Positions 41,039 through 50,224 of a stretch of DNA of 51,142 bases are shown here, piece after piece. The notes beneath the pieces were generated by a model. It did no database searches. It was not told where the DNA came from and was given only the letters and a program-made list of their open reading frames with translations. Position numbers and translations under genes: made by a program. Positions within the stretch are counted from its first letter, which is position 1; the number at the start of each line of letters is the position of its first letter. This DNA comes from Methanocorpusculaceae archaeon UBA456 (GTDB lineage: Archaea > Halobacteriota > Methanomicrobia > Methanomicrobiales > Methanocorpusculaceae), in assembly GCA_002496395.1 (NCBI GenBank), contig DAJQ01000035.1:112415-163556 (forward strand), in the 5' to 3' direction.

Positions 41039-41071
41039 TCGTCAATTGAAGGATAAAGTTGTAAAAGAAGG

Positions 41072-41521
41072 TCAGAGAGGAAGTATCTCAACGAGTTTCA
41101 GATTCCTCCGGCCACGGAGACATTCATCAGGAGCACTCCCCAGAACCTGGGTGATCGTATATTTTTCCTTTTCATTGACCCCATCCGGATGGCAGAGATC
41201 ATAGCTCCTGCATTCCTCACGGTTGCAGGTATATTCATAGATAAACCTGGAATTGGTGATCGCCATCTCACCGGCAATCAGTGCAACCACCGGCGCCTCC
41301 TCCACCTCGACGACGCAGGCGCCGTCTGCAAAGACCGGGCATGAGTGGGTTGTCGGTCTGACATCGACCACCCGATATTTTCTCCCCGGAATGAGGTTGT
41401 GGCACGCTTTCTTCACCTTGCATCCATTGCATGCATCCACTGCCCCCACATAGACAAATTCTGTCCCATTACGAGCAAGTTTTTTTCCAATTAATGTAAC
41501 CCGGTTCTTTGCCTCAGTCAT
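41072..41521 (-). CDS. UPF0179 family protein
   Basis: 149 aa, rich in cysteine (ACNGCKVKKACHNL, SCPVFADGACVVEV, CNREECRSYDLC), suggesting metal or Fe-S binding. Matches the archaeal UPF0179 family, function unknown. The ATG at 41521 is chosen because GGGAGTGAGATC precedes it; GTG at 41530 overlaps the egsA stop. Directly downstream of egsA. Confidence 0.88.
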   Translation of the reverse strand: MTEAKNRVTLIGKKLARNGTEFVYVGAVDACNGCKVKKACHNLIPGRKYRVVDVRPTTHSCPVFADGACVVEVEEAPVVALIAGEMAITNSRFIYEYTCNREECRSYDLCHPDGVNEKEKYTITQVLGSAPDECLRGRRNLKLVEILPL

Positions 41522-41526
41522 TGATC

Positions 41527-42615
41527 TCACTCCCGGTACAGCATTCGGATCAGATCGTCTGCTGATTCTTGTGTGACACCCATATCAAAAATAGTAAAGC
41601 GTTCAGGGCGTATCTCTTTTGCCTTCACGATTGCCTCGGCTGCTATATGATCGGGAAGGCCGACCTCAGCCGGAGTTGTCGGTGCACCTATCATTCTGAG
41701 GGAGGTCCGTATCCCGCGCCAGTCACCTCCATGCAGGTACATCGAGATGATCGTTCCAATCCCGCATGCCTCACCATGCAGCACCTTCCCTGGCGCGAGC
41801 CGCTCGACTGCATGCCCAAACTTATGCTCCCCACCGCTTGCAGGCCGGGACGAACCGGCGATACTCATGGCAACTCCCGAGGAGACAAGGGCTTTTGTGA
41901 CGATCCAGGCACTTTCTTCAGAGTTGGGCCGGATAAGATGGGCATCTTTTACCAGGATCTCAGCAGTCATCCGGGAGAGGGCGATCGCATACTCGGATAT
42001 TGTTTCGCCACGGAGCCGGTGAGCCAGCTCCCAGTCAAGTATTGCGGTGTAGTTCGAGATGATGTCCGCACACCCGGATGCAAGGAGACGATGGGGTGCA
42101 GCAGCGATGATCCCGGTATCTGCAACGATTGCAACCGGGGGATGGGCATCAAGTGACGAGCTTCCTTCTTCTGTTGGGACCGATGCGCGGGATGAGGCGA
42201 TCCCGTCATGGGATGCAGCTGTCGGGACACTGACGAACTGGCAGTCCAGGTTGAATGAGGCGATCTTTGCAGTATCGATCACCCGCCCGCCCCCAACAGC
42301 AATGATGATATCGGCAGACGATCCCGCCTCCTCAACCGACCTTATTGTTTCAGGCGTAATTGCATTGGTGACGTGGCGCGAAAGATCAAACTGACCTTCA
42401 AGAAGCGAGGCCACCCGGCTCCCGACCGTCTCGTTCGTCCGTGGACCTGAGAGAAGGAGGACCGACTGTCCAAGAGCAAGTTCCTCCAGTACCCGCGGGA
42501 TCTGGTCTATGGCATCGTGCCCGATGACCACATCACGGGGAAGTTGCATCCATTTCGACTTATCAAAAACTTTATTTTTGAGTATCTTGAAATATTCTGA
42601 GCCCATCGAGATCAT
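41527..42615 (-). CDS. egsA: sn-Glycerol-1-phosphate dehydrogenase
   Basis: 362 aa. NAD-binding segment IIIAVGGGRVIDTAKIAS near 105, FVSVPTAASHDGIASSRAS near 127, zinc-site regions around ISNYTAILDWELAH, SGGEHKFGHAVE and LHGEACGIGT. It makes G1P, the enantiomeric backbone of archaeal lipids. The first about 16 residues (MISMGSEYFKILKNK) are extra; the family usually starts near FDKSKWMQLPRD. Divergent from the DUF63 gene, with only 3 bases between the start codons. Confidence 0.95.
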   Translation of the reverse strand: MISMGSEYFKILKNKVFDKSKWMQLPRDVVIGHDAIDQIPRVLEELALGQSVLLLSGPRTNETVGSRVASLLEGQFDLSRHVTNAITPETIRSVEEAGSSADIIIAVGGGRVIDTAKIASFNLDCQFVSVPTAASHDGIASSRASVPTEEGSSSLDAHPPVAIVADTGIIAAAPHRLLASGCADIISNYTAILDWELAHRLRGETISEYAIALSRMTAEILVKDAHLIRPNSEESAWIVTKALVSSGVAMSIAGSSRPASGGEHKFGHAVERLAPGKVLHGEACGIGTIISMYLHGGDWRGIRTSLRMIGAPTTPAEVGLPDHIAAEAIVKAKEIRPERFTIFDMGVTQESADDLIRMLYRE

Positions 42616-42618
42616 TTC

Positions 42619-43467
42619 ATGATTAGTGACTTCATATACAAATATTACATTGATCCCATCCGGTATGGGGGGGCATACACCCTGGTCGATACCCTCACCT
42701 ATGCCCTGATTCTGATCATATCAGTCTATCTTGTTTACCGCTGGCTTTCAAAGAAGCAGATCGCCATTGATGGTACGTTTGTCCTTGCCACGATCCCCTT
42801 TGTCGTGCTTGGGGGTTTACTTAGGGTGATTGAGGATTGCGGGATGATACAGAGTGATTTCAGATTTCTCCTGATCACGCCGCTCATCTTCTTCATGATC
42901 TTCTTCATCACCATCATCTCACTCTTCATCGCACGGTGGCTTGAGACAGCAGGTATCGTGGAGACGTTCATCCGACCATACTGGCTCCTTGGAACCATGT
43001 ATTCGGTGATGGCGTTCTTCACCCTGATCTGGTGGGGGGTGACGAGGACGAGCTTTGATGTCGTTATCCTTTTGATCATTCTCCTGATGGCCGTCATCAC
43101 GACAGCACTCACCTATGCAGTGCTCAGGTACCTGTTCAGGTGGGAGTATATGCAAAATCCACTCTATACCCTCCTGATCTTCGGTCACCTGCTCGATGCC
43201 AGTGCAACCAGCTACGGGATCGATATTCATCCGGTACGGTACGTGGAGCAGCATGTCGTCGGGGGAGCGCTCATCGACTGGACCGGCACCGCATTTGCCA
43301 TGTATCCATTAAAACTGGCCGTCCTGATACCAGGAATCTATATTCTGGAGATGTACCGCCGGGAGAACGGGGATACCGGCCTCTGGTATCTCCTCCTCCT
43401 TGCGATGATCGTCGTCGGGATGGCGCCGGGTATCCGGGGAATGATGAGGATGGTGCTCCATGTCTGA
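42619..43467 (+). CDS. DUF63 family membrane protein
   Basis: 282 aa, about 7 membrane segments. N-terminal FIYKYYIDPIRYGGAYTLVDTLTYALILI, then VVLGGLLRVIEDCG and LLIFGHLLDASATSYGIDIHP near 190, which identify DUF63. Function unknown. It overlaps the SpoIIM gene by 8 bases. Confidence 0.9.
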   Translation: MISDFIYKYYIDPIRYGGAYTLVDTLTYALILIISVYLVYRWLSKKQIAIDGTFVLATIPFVVLGGLLRVIEDCGMIQSDFRFLLITPLIFFMIFFITIISLFIARWLETAGIVETFIRPYWLLGTMYSVMAFFTLIWWGVTRTSFDVVILLIILLMAVITTALTYAVLRYLFRWEYMQNPLYTLLIFGHLLDASATSYGIDIHPVRYVEQHVVGGALIDWTGTAFAMYPLKLAVLIPGIYILEMYRRENGDTGLWYLLLLAMIVVGMAPGIRGMMRMVLHV

Positions 43468-44026
43468 GAATATCCTGAAGAATATCCTCTTTGCCTCCCT
43501 CATCTTCGTTCTTTCAGCAGGTGCGGGAGCTGGTCTTGTCATCAATGATCCAATGATCGGGGATACATTCATGCAGGTGCTTGCGGAGGCGCTGGATCTT
43601 GAGGGGCTTATGGAGCAGGGGCCATTCATGCTGGCAGCGATGCTCTTTGTGAATAATCTTCAGGCCTGCATCATCCTCTTCCTCGGAGGGGTGACCTTTG
43701 GTATCCTGACGATCTTTGTGCTGGCGACAAACGGGATTATTGTGGGAGCGGTCGCCCAGATATCAAACGAGATGCAGGGGATCACCTATGTGGTCGCCGC
43801 CCTCCTCCCTCACGGCATCTTTGAGCTCCCGGCCCTCTTCATCGCCGGTGCTCTCGGCCTGATGCTGGCAGGGGCGATCCGGCGGGAGCTGTACGAGGAT
43901 GGTGATGCCGCAGCAGATGCCCGGCGCTACACGCTGATTTTTGCGAAGACGGTGCTGCCCCTTCTTGTTCTTGCCGCAATCACGGAGGCATTTATAACAC
44001 CGGGTATCATAGTACTGGTCGTTTAG
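43460..44026 (+). CDS. SpoIIM-family (stage II sporulation M-like) membrane protein
   Basis: 188 aa, about 5 membrane segments. Family pattern: FVNNLQACIILFLGGVTFGILTIFVLATNGIIVG near 70-103 and LLPHGIFELPALFIAGALGLML near 120. Archaea do not sporulate; the archaeal role is unknown. Cotranscribed with DUF63 and, 10 bases downstream, proS. Confidence 0.9.
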   Translation: MSENILKNILFASLIFVLSAGAGAGLVINDPMIGDTFMQVLAEALDLEGLMEQGPFMLAAMLFVNNLQACIILFLGGVTFGILTIFVLATNGIIVGAVAQISNEMQGITYVVAALLPHGIFELPALFIAGALGLMLAGAIRRELYEDGDAAADARRYTLIFAKTVLPLLVLAAITEAFITPGIIVLVV

Positions 44027-44036
44027 GTGGCATACT

Positions 44037-45464
44037 ATGGAAGATAAGACAGATGCACTCCCCCCGATTTCTGATTTTAGTGCATGGTATAACGAGATTC
44101 TCAGGCGCGCCGAGATCATGGATGTCCGGTATCCCGTGAAGGGGCTGTATGTCTGGTACCCGTTTGGGTTCTCGATCCGGAAGAATACCTATAACCTGCT
44201 CCGTTCGCTCCTTGATGTCGATCATCAGGAGACGATCTTCCCGCTCCTCATCCCCGATCATGAGTTCATGAAAGAAGCTGAGCATATCAAGGGCTTTGAA
44301 GAGGAGGTCTACTGGGTGACACACGGGGGACTCTCCGAGCTCGACGTGAAGCTGGCACTCAGACCGACGAGCGAGACTGCTATCTACCCGATGTATGCCC
44401 TCTGGGTGAGATCCCATGCAGATCTCCCCTTAAAACTCTACCAGATCGTGAACACCTTCAGGTATGAGACGAAACATACCCGGCCCCTGATCAGGCTCAG
44501 GGAGATCACCTCCTTCAAGGAGGCCCATACCGTCCACTGCACCTGGGATGATGCTGCCGAACAGGTGGAAGAGGCGATCCGGCTGTACTCACAGTTCTAT
44601 GAATCCCTTGGGGTACCAATCCTGATATCAAAGCGGCCGGACTGGGATAAGTTCCCGGGCGCTGACTATACGATCGCTGTTGATACGATCATGCCTGATG
44701 GGAAGACGCTCCAGATCGGAACCGCCCACCATCTCGGAACCCATTTCTCAAAGACCTTCGATATCACCTACGAGGATCTGGCAGGCGAACAGCAGCTTGC
44801 ATACCAGACCTGTTATGGCATCTCCGAGCGGTGCATCGCCTCGGTGATCTCGGTGCATGGCGATGATACCGGCCTTGTGCTGCCGCCCTCTGTTGCCCCG
44901 GTGCAGGTCGTCATCATCCCGATCATCATCGGGAAGCGAAAAGACGAGGTGCTCGCAGCAGCCGAGGCGCTCTGTTCCGAGCTGAAGGCGCTCGGTATCC
45001 GGGTGGAGCTTGATCTCCGCGATATGCGCCCCGGTGCGAAGTACTATCACTGGGAGCTGCATGGCGTTCCGCTCCGGCTTGAGATCGGTCCAAGGGATAT
45101 CGATGCCGGGACGATTGTGGCGGTTGACCGGTTCAAGCAGAAACAGCAGATTGGATCAGCCGGAGAAGTCCCGGCACTGCTCGATCTGATCCAGAAGGCG
45201 ATCGCCGGGCGGGCTGCCGTATCGATGGAAGGAAAGATTGCCATCTGCACGACTATCGAAGAGATCCGATCCGCTGTTGAGTCCGGCGTTGCCGTCGGGT
45301 CATGGTGCGGGGAGCGGGAATGTGCCGACAGAATCGAGGCTGAGACTGACGCCTCGCTCCTCGGAACCGATCTCCGCGGACCACATGCTGCGAAGGTGAA
45401 CGGGAATTCCTGCGTGATCTGTGGAGAAGAAGGGAAGGCTGCCCTTATCGGGCGGTCATATTAA
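44037..45464 (+). CDS. proS: Prolyl-tRNA synthetase (archaeal type)
   Basis: 475 aa, class II synthetase of the short archaeal/eukaryal type without the bacterial editing insert. Motif 2 FRYETKHTRPLIRLREITSFKEAHT near 142, motif 3 in GVPLRLEIGPRDI near 345, and IGTAHHLGTHFSKTF near 225. The C-terminal zinc-like domain has WCGEREC and CVICGEE. Last gene of the DUF63-spoIIM-proS unit. Confidence 0.97.
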   Translation: MEDKTDALPPISDFSAWYNEILRRAEIMDVRYPVKGLYVWYPFGFSIRKNTYNLLRSLLDVDHQETIFPLLIPDHEFMKEAEHIKGFEEEVYWVTHGGLSELDVKLALRPTSETAIYPMYALWVRSHADLPLKLYQIVNTFRYETKHTRPLIRLREITSFKEAHTVHCTWDDAAEQVEEAIRLYSQFYESLGVPILISKRPDWDKFPGADYTIAVDTIMPDGKTLQIGTAHHLGTHFSKTFDITYEDLAGEQQLAYQTCYGISERCIASVISVHGDDTGLVLPPSVAPVQVVIIPIIIGKRKDEVLAAAEALCSELKALGIRVELDLRDMRPGAKYYHWELHGVPLRLEIGPRDIDAGTIVAVDRFKQKQQIGSAGEVPALLDLIQKAIAGRAAVSMEGKIAICTTIEEIRSAVESGVAVGSWCGERECADRIEAETDASLLGTDLRGPHAAKVNGNSCVICGEEGKAALIGRSY

Positions 45465-45539
45465 TTTCACTCTTCTTTTAGATTGCGGATACAGACCAAC
45501 AATCTTTATTGAAAAATAGCTTTTTGGGGGTTAACGCTC

Positions 45540-46013
45540 TTACCCCTGACAACTCCGGCACCGATAGGTAACCGTCATGCCCCCAACAATGAGGTCGCCT
45601 GAGATCTTCTTTGTTGCACCCCGGACAAAGATCTTCCGGCATGAGCTGCAGCGCTTCGGGAGCAGCCGCTCCAGCCGTGAGAGTTCCGCATCCAGTTCAT
45701 AGGGAAGCTCTTCTTTCTCCTTTGTTGTGGCAACAACCTCTCCATTCTCTTCAATAGTGGATAACAGCCGGAAGACCTGAAGCGGATTGGCTCCGAGATC
45801 CTCGAACTTCTTGAAGAGGAAGTACTGGAGGACCAGCCAGGACAGCTCAGACCGTTCGAATCCATCATCATACTCGAGCGACTCATCATGAGCCTCAAGC
45901 TCTTCAACAGGTGAGCCACAGAGCGGGCACTGCCCTTTCACCAGCTCTTCCATATAGATCTCTTCATTACACCCCGGGCAGGTGGTGTGGCGTGCGTGAG
46001 TACGGTATCCCAT
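45540..46013 (-). CDS. Zinc-ribbon protein of unknown function
   Basis: 157 aa. Two ribbons are visible: N-terminal CPGCNEEIYMEELVKGQCPLCGS and C-terminal CSSCRKIFVRGATKK...TYRCRSCQG. The middle is acidic and helical. No function assigned; nucleic-acid or protein binding would fit. The frame reaches a TTG at 46031, but the ATG at 46013 lies about 25 bases from a TATA box and is the likely leaderless start. Convergent with proS. Confidence 0.75.
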   Translation of the reverse strand: MGYRTHARHTTCPGCNEEIYMEELVKGQCPLCGSPVEELEAHDESLEYDDGFERSELSWLVLQYFLFKKFEDLGANPLQVFRLLSTIEENGEVVATTKEKEELPYELDAELSRLERLLPKRCSSCRKIFVRGATKKISGDLIVGGMTVTYRCRSCQG

Positions 46014-46032
46014 TTGTATCAGTCCGGACAAT

Positions 46033-46042
46033 TTGTATAGAT
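46033..46042 (-). promoter_or_regulatory. TATA box of the zinc-ribbon gene (leaderless)
   Basis: The minus-strand TCTATACAAA is centred about 25 bases before the ATG at 46013. Confidence 0.45.
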
Positions 46043-46254
46043 TCTATTCTACGTGCTCAGCTCGGCCGGTATCGTCCGGTACCTCACGCCCCCGGAAAAG
46101 AGGGGACCATTTGTTTCTGTATATACTCTCTGTTCTGAGACCTCATAAACCTATAACTCGATACATACGCGAATTGGTTTAAAAGACGATGAATAGGGAT
46201 TTTTGCCTCTATTCAACGGATATACCCTGAAGAGAAGACTGGTGCCCCGGATAC

Positions 46255-46264
46255 AAAAAAAAAA
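46255..46264 (-). terminator. T10 terminator after copA
   Basis: Ten consecutive T residues on the minus strand begin 5 bases after the copA stop codon, preceded by CCTCC. Confidence 0.6.
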
Positions 46265-46269
46265 GGAGG

Positions 46270-48705
46270 TTATCCGGTATCTGCCCGAGGATCTTCCCGC
46301 TTCTTTGCCGGAGGTGTATAGCCTCTCAGGAGGAGCGAGAGCGAGACGATCGTCACTGATGAGAGTGCCATCGCAAGACCCGCATATTCGGGGTGGAAGG
46401 TGATCCCGAAGAAGGGGGTGAGGAGCCCGGCTGCAACCGGGATTAAGAGGATATTATAGATGAATGCCCAGAAGAGATTCATCCGTATCCTGCCCATGAC
46501 CTTTTTGGCAAGCTGGATTGCAGCAGCGGCATCGAGGGGATCGCGCTGCATCAGGACGATGCCCCCGCTCTCCACCGCAACATCGGTTCCACCAGAGATG
46601 GCGATCCCGACATCCGCCTGTGCAAGCGCCGGGGCATCGTTGATCCCATCCCCGATAAAGGCAACGTGTTCACCCCGATCCTGGAGCCGGGAGACTTCAT
46701 TCGCCTTATCCCAGGGGAGAACGCCAGCAAGGATACGCGTGATCCCGATCTCATCTCCGATCACCTGGGCGGTATGTTCGTTATCGCCGGTGATCATCAC
46801 CACAGAGAGCCCCATCTCCTCAAATATCTTCACTGCTTCATGCGAGGTGGGCTTGATCGGATCAGTAATGGCGATACAGCCTGCATAGGTTCTGTTCACG
46901 GCGATGAGGGGGACGGTTCTTCCTTCGCTTTCAAACCTGACGATTGATCCAAGTGCCTTCTTTGGGATCTGAATGGAGTGTTCCTCAAGGAACGAGCGGT
47001 TCCCGATGAGGACCGGGACATCCTGAACAATGCCAAGAACACCCTTGCCACTGAATGACTGAAAGCCATCCACATCAGGGAAAGGTCGATTCAGATCGGC
47101 AGCTTTCCTGACAATCGCCTCTGCAAGGGGGTGGAGCGATAATCGTTCAACCGCTGCTGCATACGAGATGAGATCGTCTGCTGAGAGGTGGTAGGGTGCA
47201 ATCTCAACAACTTCAGGGCGGCCTTCGGTGAGGGTGCCGGTTTTGTCAATGGCGACGGTGGTGATGGTGCCGGACAGTTCCAGGACCTCCCCGTTTCGAA
47301 TCAGAATCCCAAGTTCTGCACCTCGTCCGATCCCAACGGTGATGGCGGTCGGGGAGGCAAGCCCGAGTGCACAGGGGCAGGCGACGACCAGCACCGAGAT
47401 GAGGGCGGTGACGGCAAAGAGGAGTGGATATCCGGCGATGTAGTACCAGAAAACAAATGCAAGGAAGGCGATCAGGAGCACCGCCGGGATGAAGTAGGAG
47501 ACGACTGTATCTGCGATCCGCTGAACCGGGGGTTTGCTCCCCTGTGCCTCCTCAACCATCCTGATGATCCGTGCAAGAACGGTTTCTTTTCCAACCTTTG
47601 TTGCATAGATCGTGATGGCTCCGTTTGTGGAGATGGTGCCGCCGATGACGGCATCATCCTTTCCTTTGAAGACCGGATGCGGCTCACCGGTCACGAGAGA
47701 CTCATCCACATGGCTCTCTCCTTCAACCACCACTCCATCCACCGGAATGGCTTCTCCGGGCCTGACGAGGACGAGATCATAGGGTGCAATCTCCTCAACC
47801 GGCACGATCGTCCCGACTCCATCCACAATCACCGTTGCCGTCTTCGGCTGGAGGTTCATTAAGGAGCGGATCGCTTCATTCGTCTTTCCTTTTGCCCGTG
47901 CCTCAAGGTAGCGGCCAAGGGTGAGGAATGCGGTGAGCATGATCGCAGTCTCATAGAAGTTGAAATCGGCTGAGAGGAAGATCCCAAATGTCGCGAGTAC
48001 GCTTGAGAAATATGCAGTCCCTATACCAAGGGAGTACATGACATCCATATCCAGGATGCCATGTCTGAGGGATCGGAATGCCGCTTTGAAGATTGGGTAC
48101 GAGAGGAAGGCAAAGAAGGGTGTTGCGATGAGGAACATCACCAGGGGCATTGGGAGCGGAAGAGGAGGGTGGGTCCACATCAGAAGCATCAGGAGCCCGG
48201 AGACAGCAAATCCGAGGATGGTGCGGTATGCCTTCATTCGGAGATCGCGTGCAACCCCGGCATCTTTCGTGCCGGATGCAGGATCATCATCCCTGCCGGT
48301 GACCGTAAAACCTGCTTGTGTAACTGCTTCCTTCATCTCTTCAAACGATGTGAGATTTGGATAGTAGGTGAGATATGCCCGCTCTGTTCCGAGATTGACG
48401 GAGGCAGAACTGATGCCTGGGAGAGCGAGAAGTGCCTTTTCAACAGACTGCATACAGACGGCACAATGCATGCCGCTGATCCTGAGTGTTAGTGATTCGG
48501 GAACTGGTTGGAAGCCTGATTCCCTGATTGATTCCTCGATATCCCCTAGTGCTACGGCATCCGGATCAAACGCTACACGGAGTGTTTCTGCGGCGAGATT
48601 CACCTCTGCCGAGGAGATGCCATCAAGCTGTTCAAGAGAGCGCTCAATGGCCTGTGCGCAGGTTGCACAATGCATCCCGGCGATCCTTATCTGTGTCGTA
48701 ATCAT
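46270..48705 (-). CDS. copA: Copper-translocating P-type ATPase
   Basis: 811 aa, P1B-type. Two heavy-metal-associated domains with GMHCATC (near 9) and GMHCAVC (near 79). Then the LVTGE actuator motif, CPC in VACPCALGLASP (near 445), phosphorylation site DKTGTLTEG, SLHPLAEAI, MITGDN, GDGINDAPAL, and a C-terminal MALSSV block. The CPC with the two HMA domains indicates Cu+ export. No CopZ, CsoR or CopY gene is adjacent. Ferritin lies upstream on the same strand. Confidence 0.95.
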   Translation of the reverse strand: MITTQIRIAGMHCATCAQAIERSLEQLDGISSAEVNLAAETLRVAFDPDAVALGDIEESIRESGFQPVPESLTLRISGMHCAVCMQSVEKALLALPGISSASVNLGTERAYLTYYPNLTSFEEMKEAVTQAGFTVTGRDDDPASGTKDAGVARDLRMKAYRTILGFAVSGLLMLLMWTHPPLPLPMPLVMFLIATPFFAFLSYPIFKAAFRSLRHGILDMDVMYSLGIGTAYFSSVLATFGIFLSADFNFYETAIMLTAFLTLGRYLEARAKGKTNEAIRSLMNLQPKTATVIVDGVGTIVPVEEIAPYDLVLVRPGEAIPVDGVVVEGESHVDESLVTGEPHPVFKGKDDAVIGGTISTNGAITIYATKVGKETVLARIIRMVEEAQGSKPPVQRIADTVVSYFIPAVLLIAFLAFVFWYYIAGYPLLFAVTALISVLVVACPCALGLASPTAITVGIGRGAELGILIRNGEVLELSGTITTVAIDKTGTLTEGRPEVVEIAPYHLSADDLISYAAAVERLSLHPLAEAIVRKAADLNRPFPDVDGFQSFSGKGVLGIVQDVPVLIGNRSFLEEHSIQIPKKALGSIVRFESEGRTVPLIAVNRTYAGCIAITDPIKPTSHEAVKIFEEMGLSVVMITGDNEHTAQVIGDEIGITRILAGVLPWDKANEVSRLQDRGEHVAFIGDGINDAPALAQADVGIAISGGTDVAVESGGIVLMQRDPLDAAAAIQLAKKVMGRIRMNLFWAFIYNILLIPVAAGLLTPFFGITFHPEYAGLAMALSSVTIVSLSLLLRGYTPPAKKREDPRADTG

Positions 48706-48735
48706 CTGATATCCCCTGCTGATCGTCTTGCTTTC

Positions 48736-48751
48736 TGGTGCGCAGGCACCA
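48736..48751. promoter_or_regulatory. Palindrome upstream of copA (candidate operator)
   Basis: TGGTGC-GCAG-GCACCA, perfect 6-base arms, 31 bases before the copA start and within the ferritin-copA spacer. On the minus strand it follows a T6 run that could end the ferritin transcript. It could bind a copper regulator or form an RNA hairpin. Confidence 0.4.
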
Positions 48752-48776
48752 AAAAAGAGGTAAGGAATTCTGGCAT

Positions 48777-49262
48777 TTATCGCTTGCCAAGCTGTTGGTC
48801 AAGATGGTAGAGACCGCCTGTTGCGGGACCGATCTTTTCAAGGGTTGCCACGATCTCAGAGGCATTTGCTTCCTCTTCGACCTGCTCGGTGACAAACCAC
48901 TGGAGCATGATCTCAGATGCATAATCCTTCTGCTTGATCGCTTCTGCCATCATCGCATTGATCATGCCTGTGACCTTCTGCTCGTGCGCATAGACCTCCC
49001 TGAAGATGGCAGGGATATCCTTCCAGTCGGCCTTTGGAGCGGCGATTGCGGCGAGTTTGATGGTGCCGCCCCGCTCATTGAGATAGTCATAGAACTTCAT
49101 CGCATGAGCCAGTTCTTCCTGTGCCTGGAGGCGGAGCCAGTGGGCAAAACCATTCCAGGTCTTATCCGAGCACCATGCGGACATCGAGAGGTACAGGTAA
49201 CTAGAGTACATCTCGGCATTGATCTGGGCATTGATCAGATCTTCCATCTTCGTTGGGATCAT
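48777..49262 (-). CDS. ftn: Ferritin (non-heme iron storage)
   Basis: 161 aa four-helix bundle. Ferroxidase-site residues visible: NAEMYSSYLYLSMSAWC near 13, AQEELAHAMKFYDYLNERGG near 47 (ExxH) and WFVTEQVEEEANASEIV near 122. Oxidises Fe2+ and stores iron in a 24-mer shell. The ATG at 49262 has GGAG 8 bases upstream; upstream in-frame codons to 49307 are not needed. Confidence 0.93.
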   Translation of the reverse strand: MIPTKMEDLINAQINAEMYSSYLYLSMSAWCSDKTWNGFAHWLRLQAQEELAHAMKFYDYLNERGGTIKLAAIAAPKADWKDIPAIFREVYAHEQKVTGMINAMMAEAIKQKDYASEIMLQWFVTEQVEEEANASEIVATLEKIGPATGGLYHLDQQLGKR

Positions 49263-49480
49263 AGTCATAACTCCTGCATCTGCCGCATTGCGGCAACAGA
49301 AGAGCATTACGCAGGGATATTTTTAAAGGTTTCGGTAGGCAGGGTGGGTGGGAGAAGGAAGAGAGGAGGGTTTACTTCCATCAGGCACCCGATCATGAGC
49401 TTTAGCCATAGCCTTTTACTCCAAAAAATCTATCTCCAAAAGGATCTTCAGCACCCGGGGTGTCATGTATCACACAAAGG

Positions 49481-49488
49481 AATAAAAA
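49481..49488 (+). promoter_or_regulatory. Probable TATA box of tRNA-Arg
   Basis: AATAAAAA is centred about 33 bases upstream of the tRNA-Arg 5' end; a second candidate lies too close. Confidence 0.3.
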
Positions 49489-49517
49489 CCGGGAGATCGA
49501 ACTATTATATCCTTCCG

Positions 49518-49592
49518 GGGCTTGTGGCTTAGCCAGGATAGAGCGTCGGGCTTCTAACCCGAATGTCGGGGGTTCGAATCCCCCCAGGCCCG
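49518..49592 (+). tRNA. tRNA-Arg (anticodon TCT)
   Basis: 75 nt. Acceptor GGGCTTG pairs with CAGGCCC (one T-G). The anticodon stem TCGGG/CCCGA encloses loop CTTCTAA, giving anticodon TCT (Arg, AGA codon). The T arm GGGGG-TTCGAAT-CCCCC is perfect, and the discriminator is G. No intron, no encoded CCA. It borders the accessory region at the right end. Confidence 0.95.
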
Positions 49593-49692
49593 CTTCTTTT
49601 TGTTCTCTTCCTGATAGAGGTGAACCCGGGTGTATTCTCTACAAGAGGGATCATCTGCCAATGAAAGAGCATCCAGGAATCTTCGTATCCCC

Positions 49693-50184
49693 ATGAAGAG
49701 ATACAGCCGTGATGATCAGAGAGCGATGGCCGCCTGGGCAGCAGACTGTGCAGAGCGTGTGCTTCTCTTCTTTGAGAGGGAGTATCCGGGAGATAGTCGG
49801 CCACGCGAGGCACTTGATCTCTGCTGGAGGTGGATTGATACAGGTCACTTTTCAATGGCTGAGATCCGCAGGGCATCGCTTGCCGCTCATGCTGCCGCAA
49901 GGGAAGCTGAAGCGAATCTCGCGGCTTCGTGTGCTGCGCGTGCCGCAGGTCAGGCGGTGGCAACCGCCCATGTTCCCCAGCATGCCTATGGCGGTGCATA
50001 CTATGCCCTCAAGGCAATCGCAGCCGCTGATCCTGCCAGTGCCGAAGCTGCGGTTTGGGCAGAATACGAGTGGCAGTCAGGAGAGCTCCCGGAGACACTC
50101 AGGGAGGAGATGATGCAGAGGATTGTCATCAGGAAGAGTCTCAGGGGTGTTTCGATTACAATCGACAAGACCGGTGACTTCTGA
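49693..50184 (+). CDS. Imm-5-like (putative immunity) protein
   Basis: 163 aa. The pattern MAAWAADCAERVLLFFEREYPGDSRPREALD, then AALAAHAAAR and AAGQAVATAHVPQHAYGG, resembles the Imm-5-like putative immunity family, all helical and Ala-rich. The start MKRYSRDDQ at 49693 is chosen over the ORF limit at 49630. No toxin gene is adjacent, so an immunity role is unproven. Confidence 0.7.
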   Translation: MKRYSRDDQRAMAAWAADCAERVLLFFEREYPGDSRPREALDLCWRWIDTGHFSMAEIRRASLAAHAAAREAEANLAASCAARAAGQAVATAHVPQHAYGGAYYALKAIAAADPASAEAAVWAEYEWQSGELPETLREEMMQRIVIRKSLRGVSITIDKTGDF

Positions 50185-50224
50185 ACTGGTGGACCGGGGC
50201 GGCTGAAGAGGTGCGTAATCCTCA

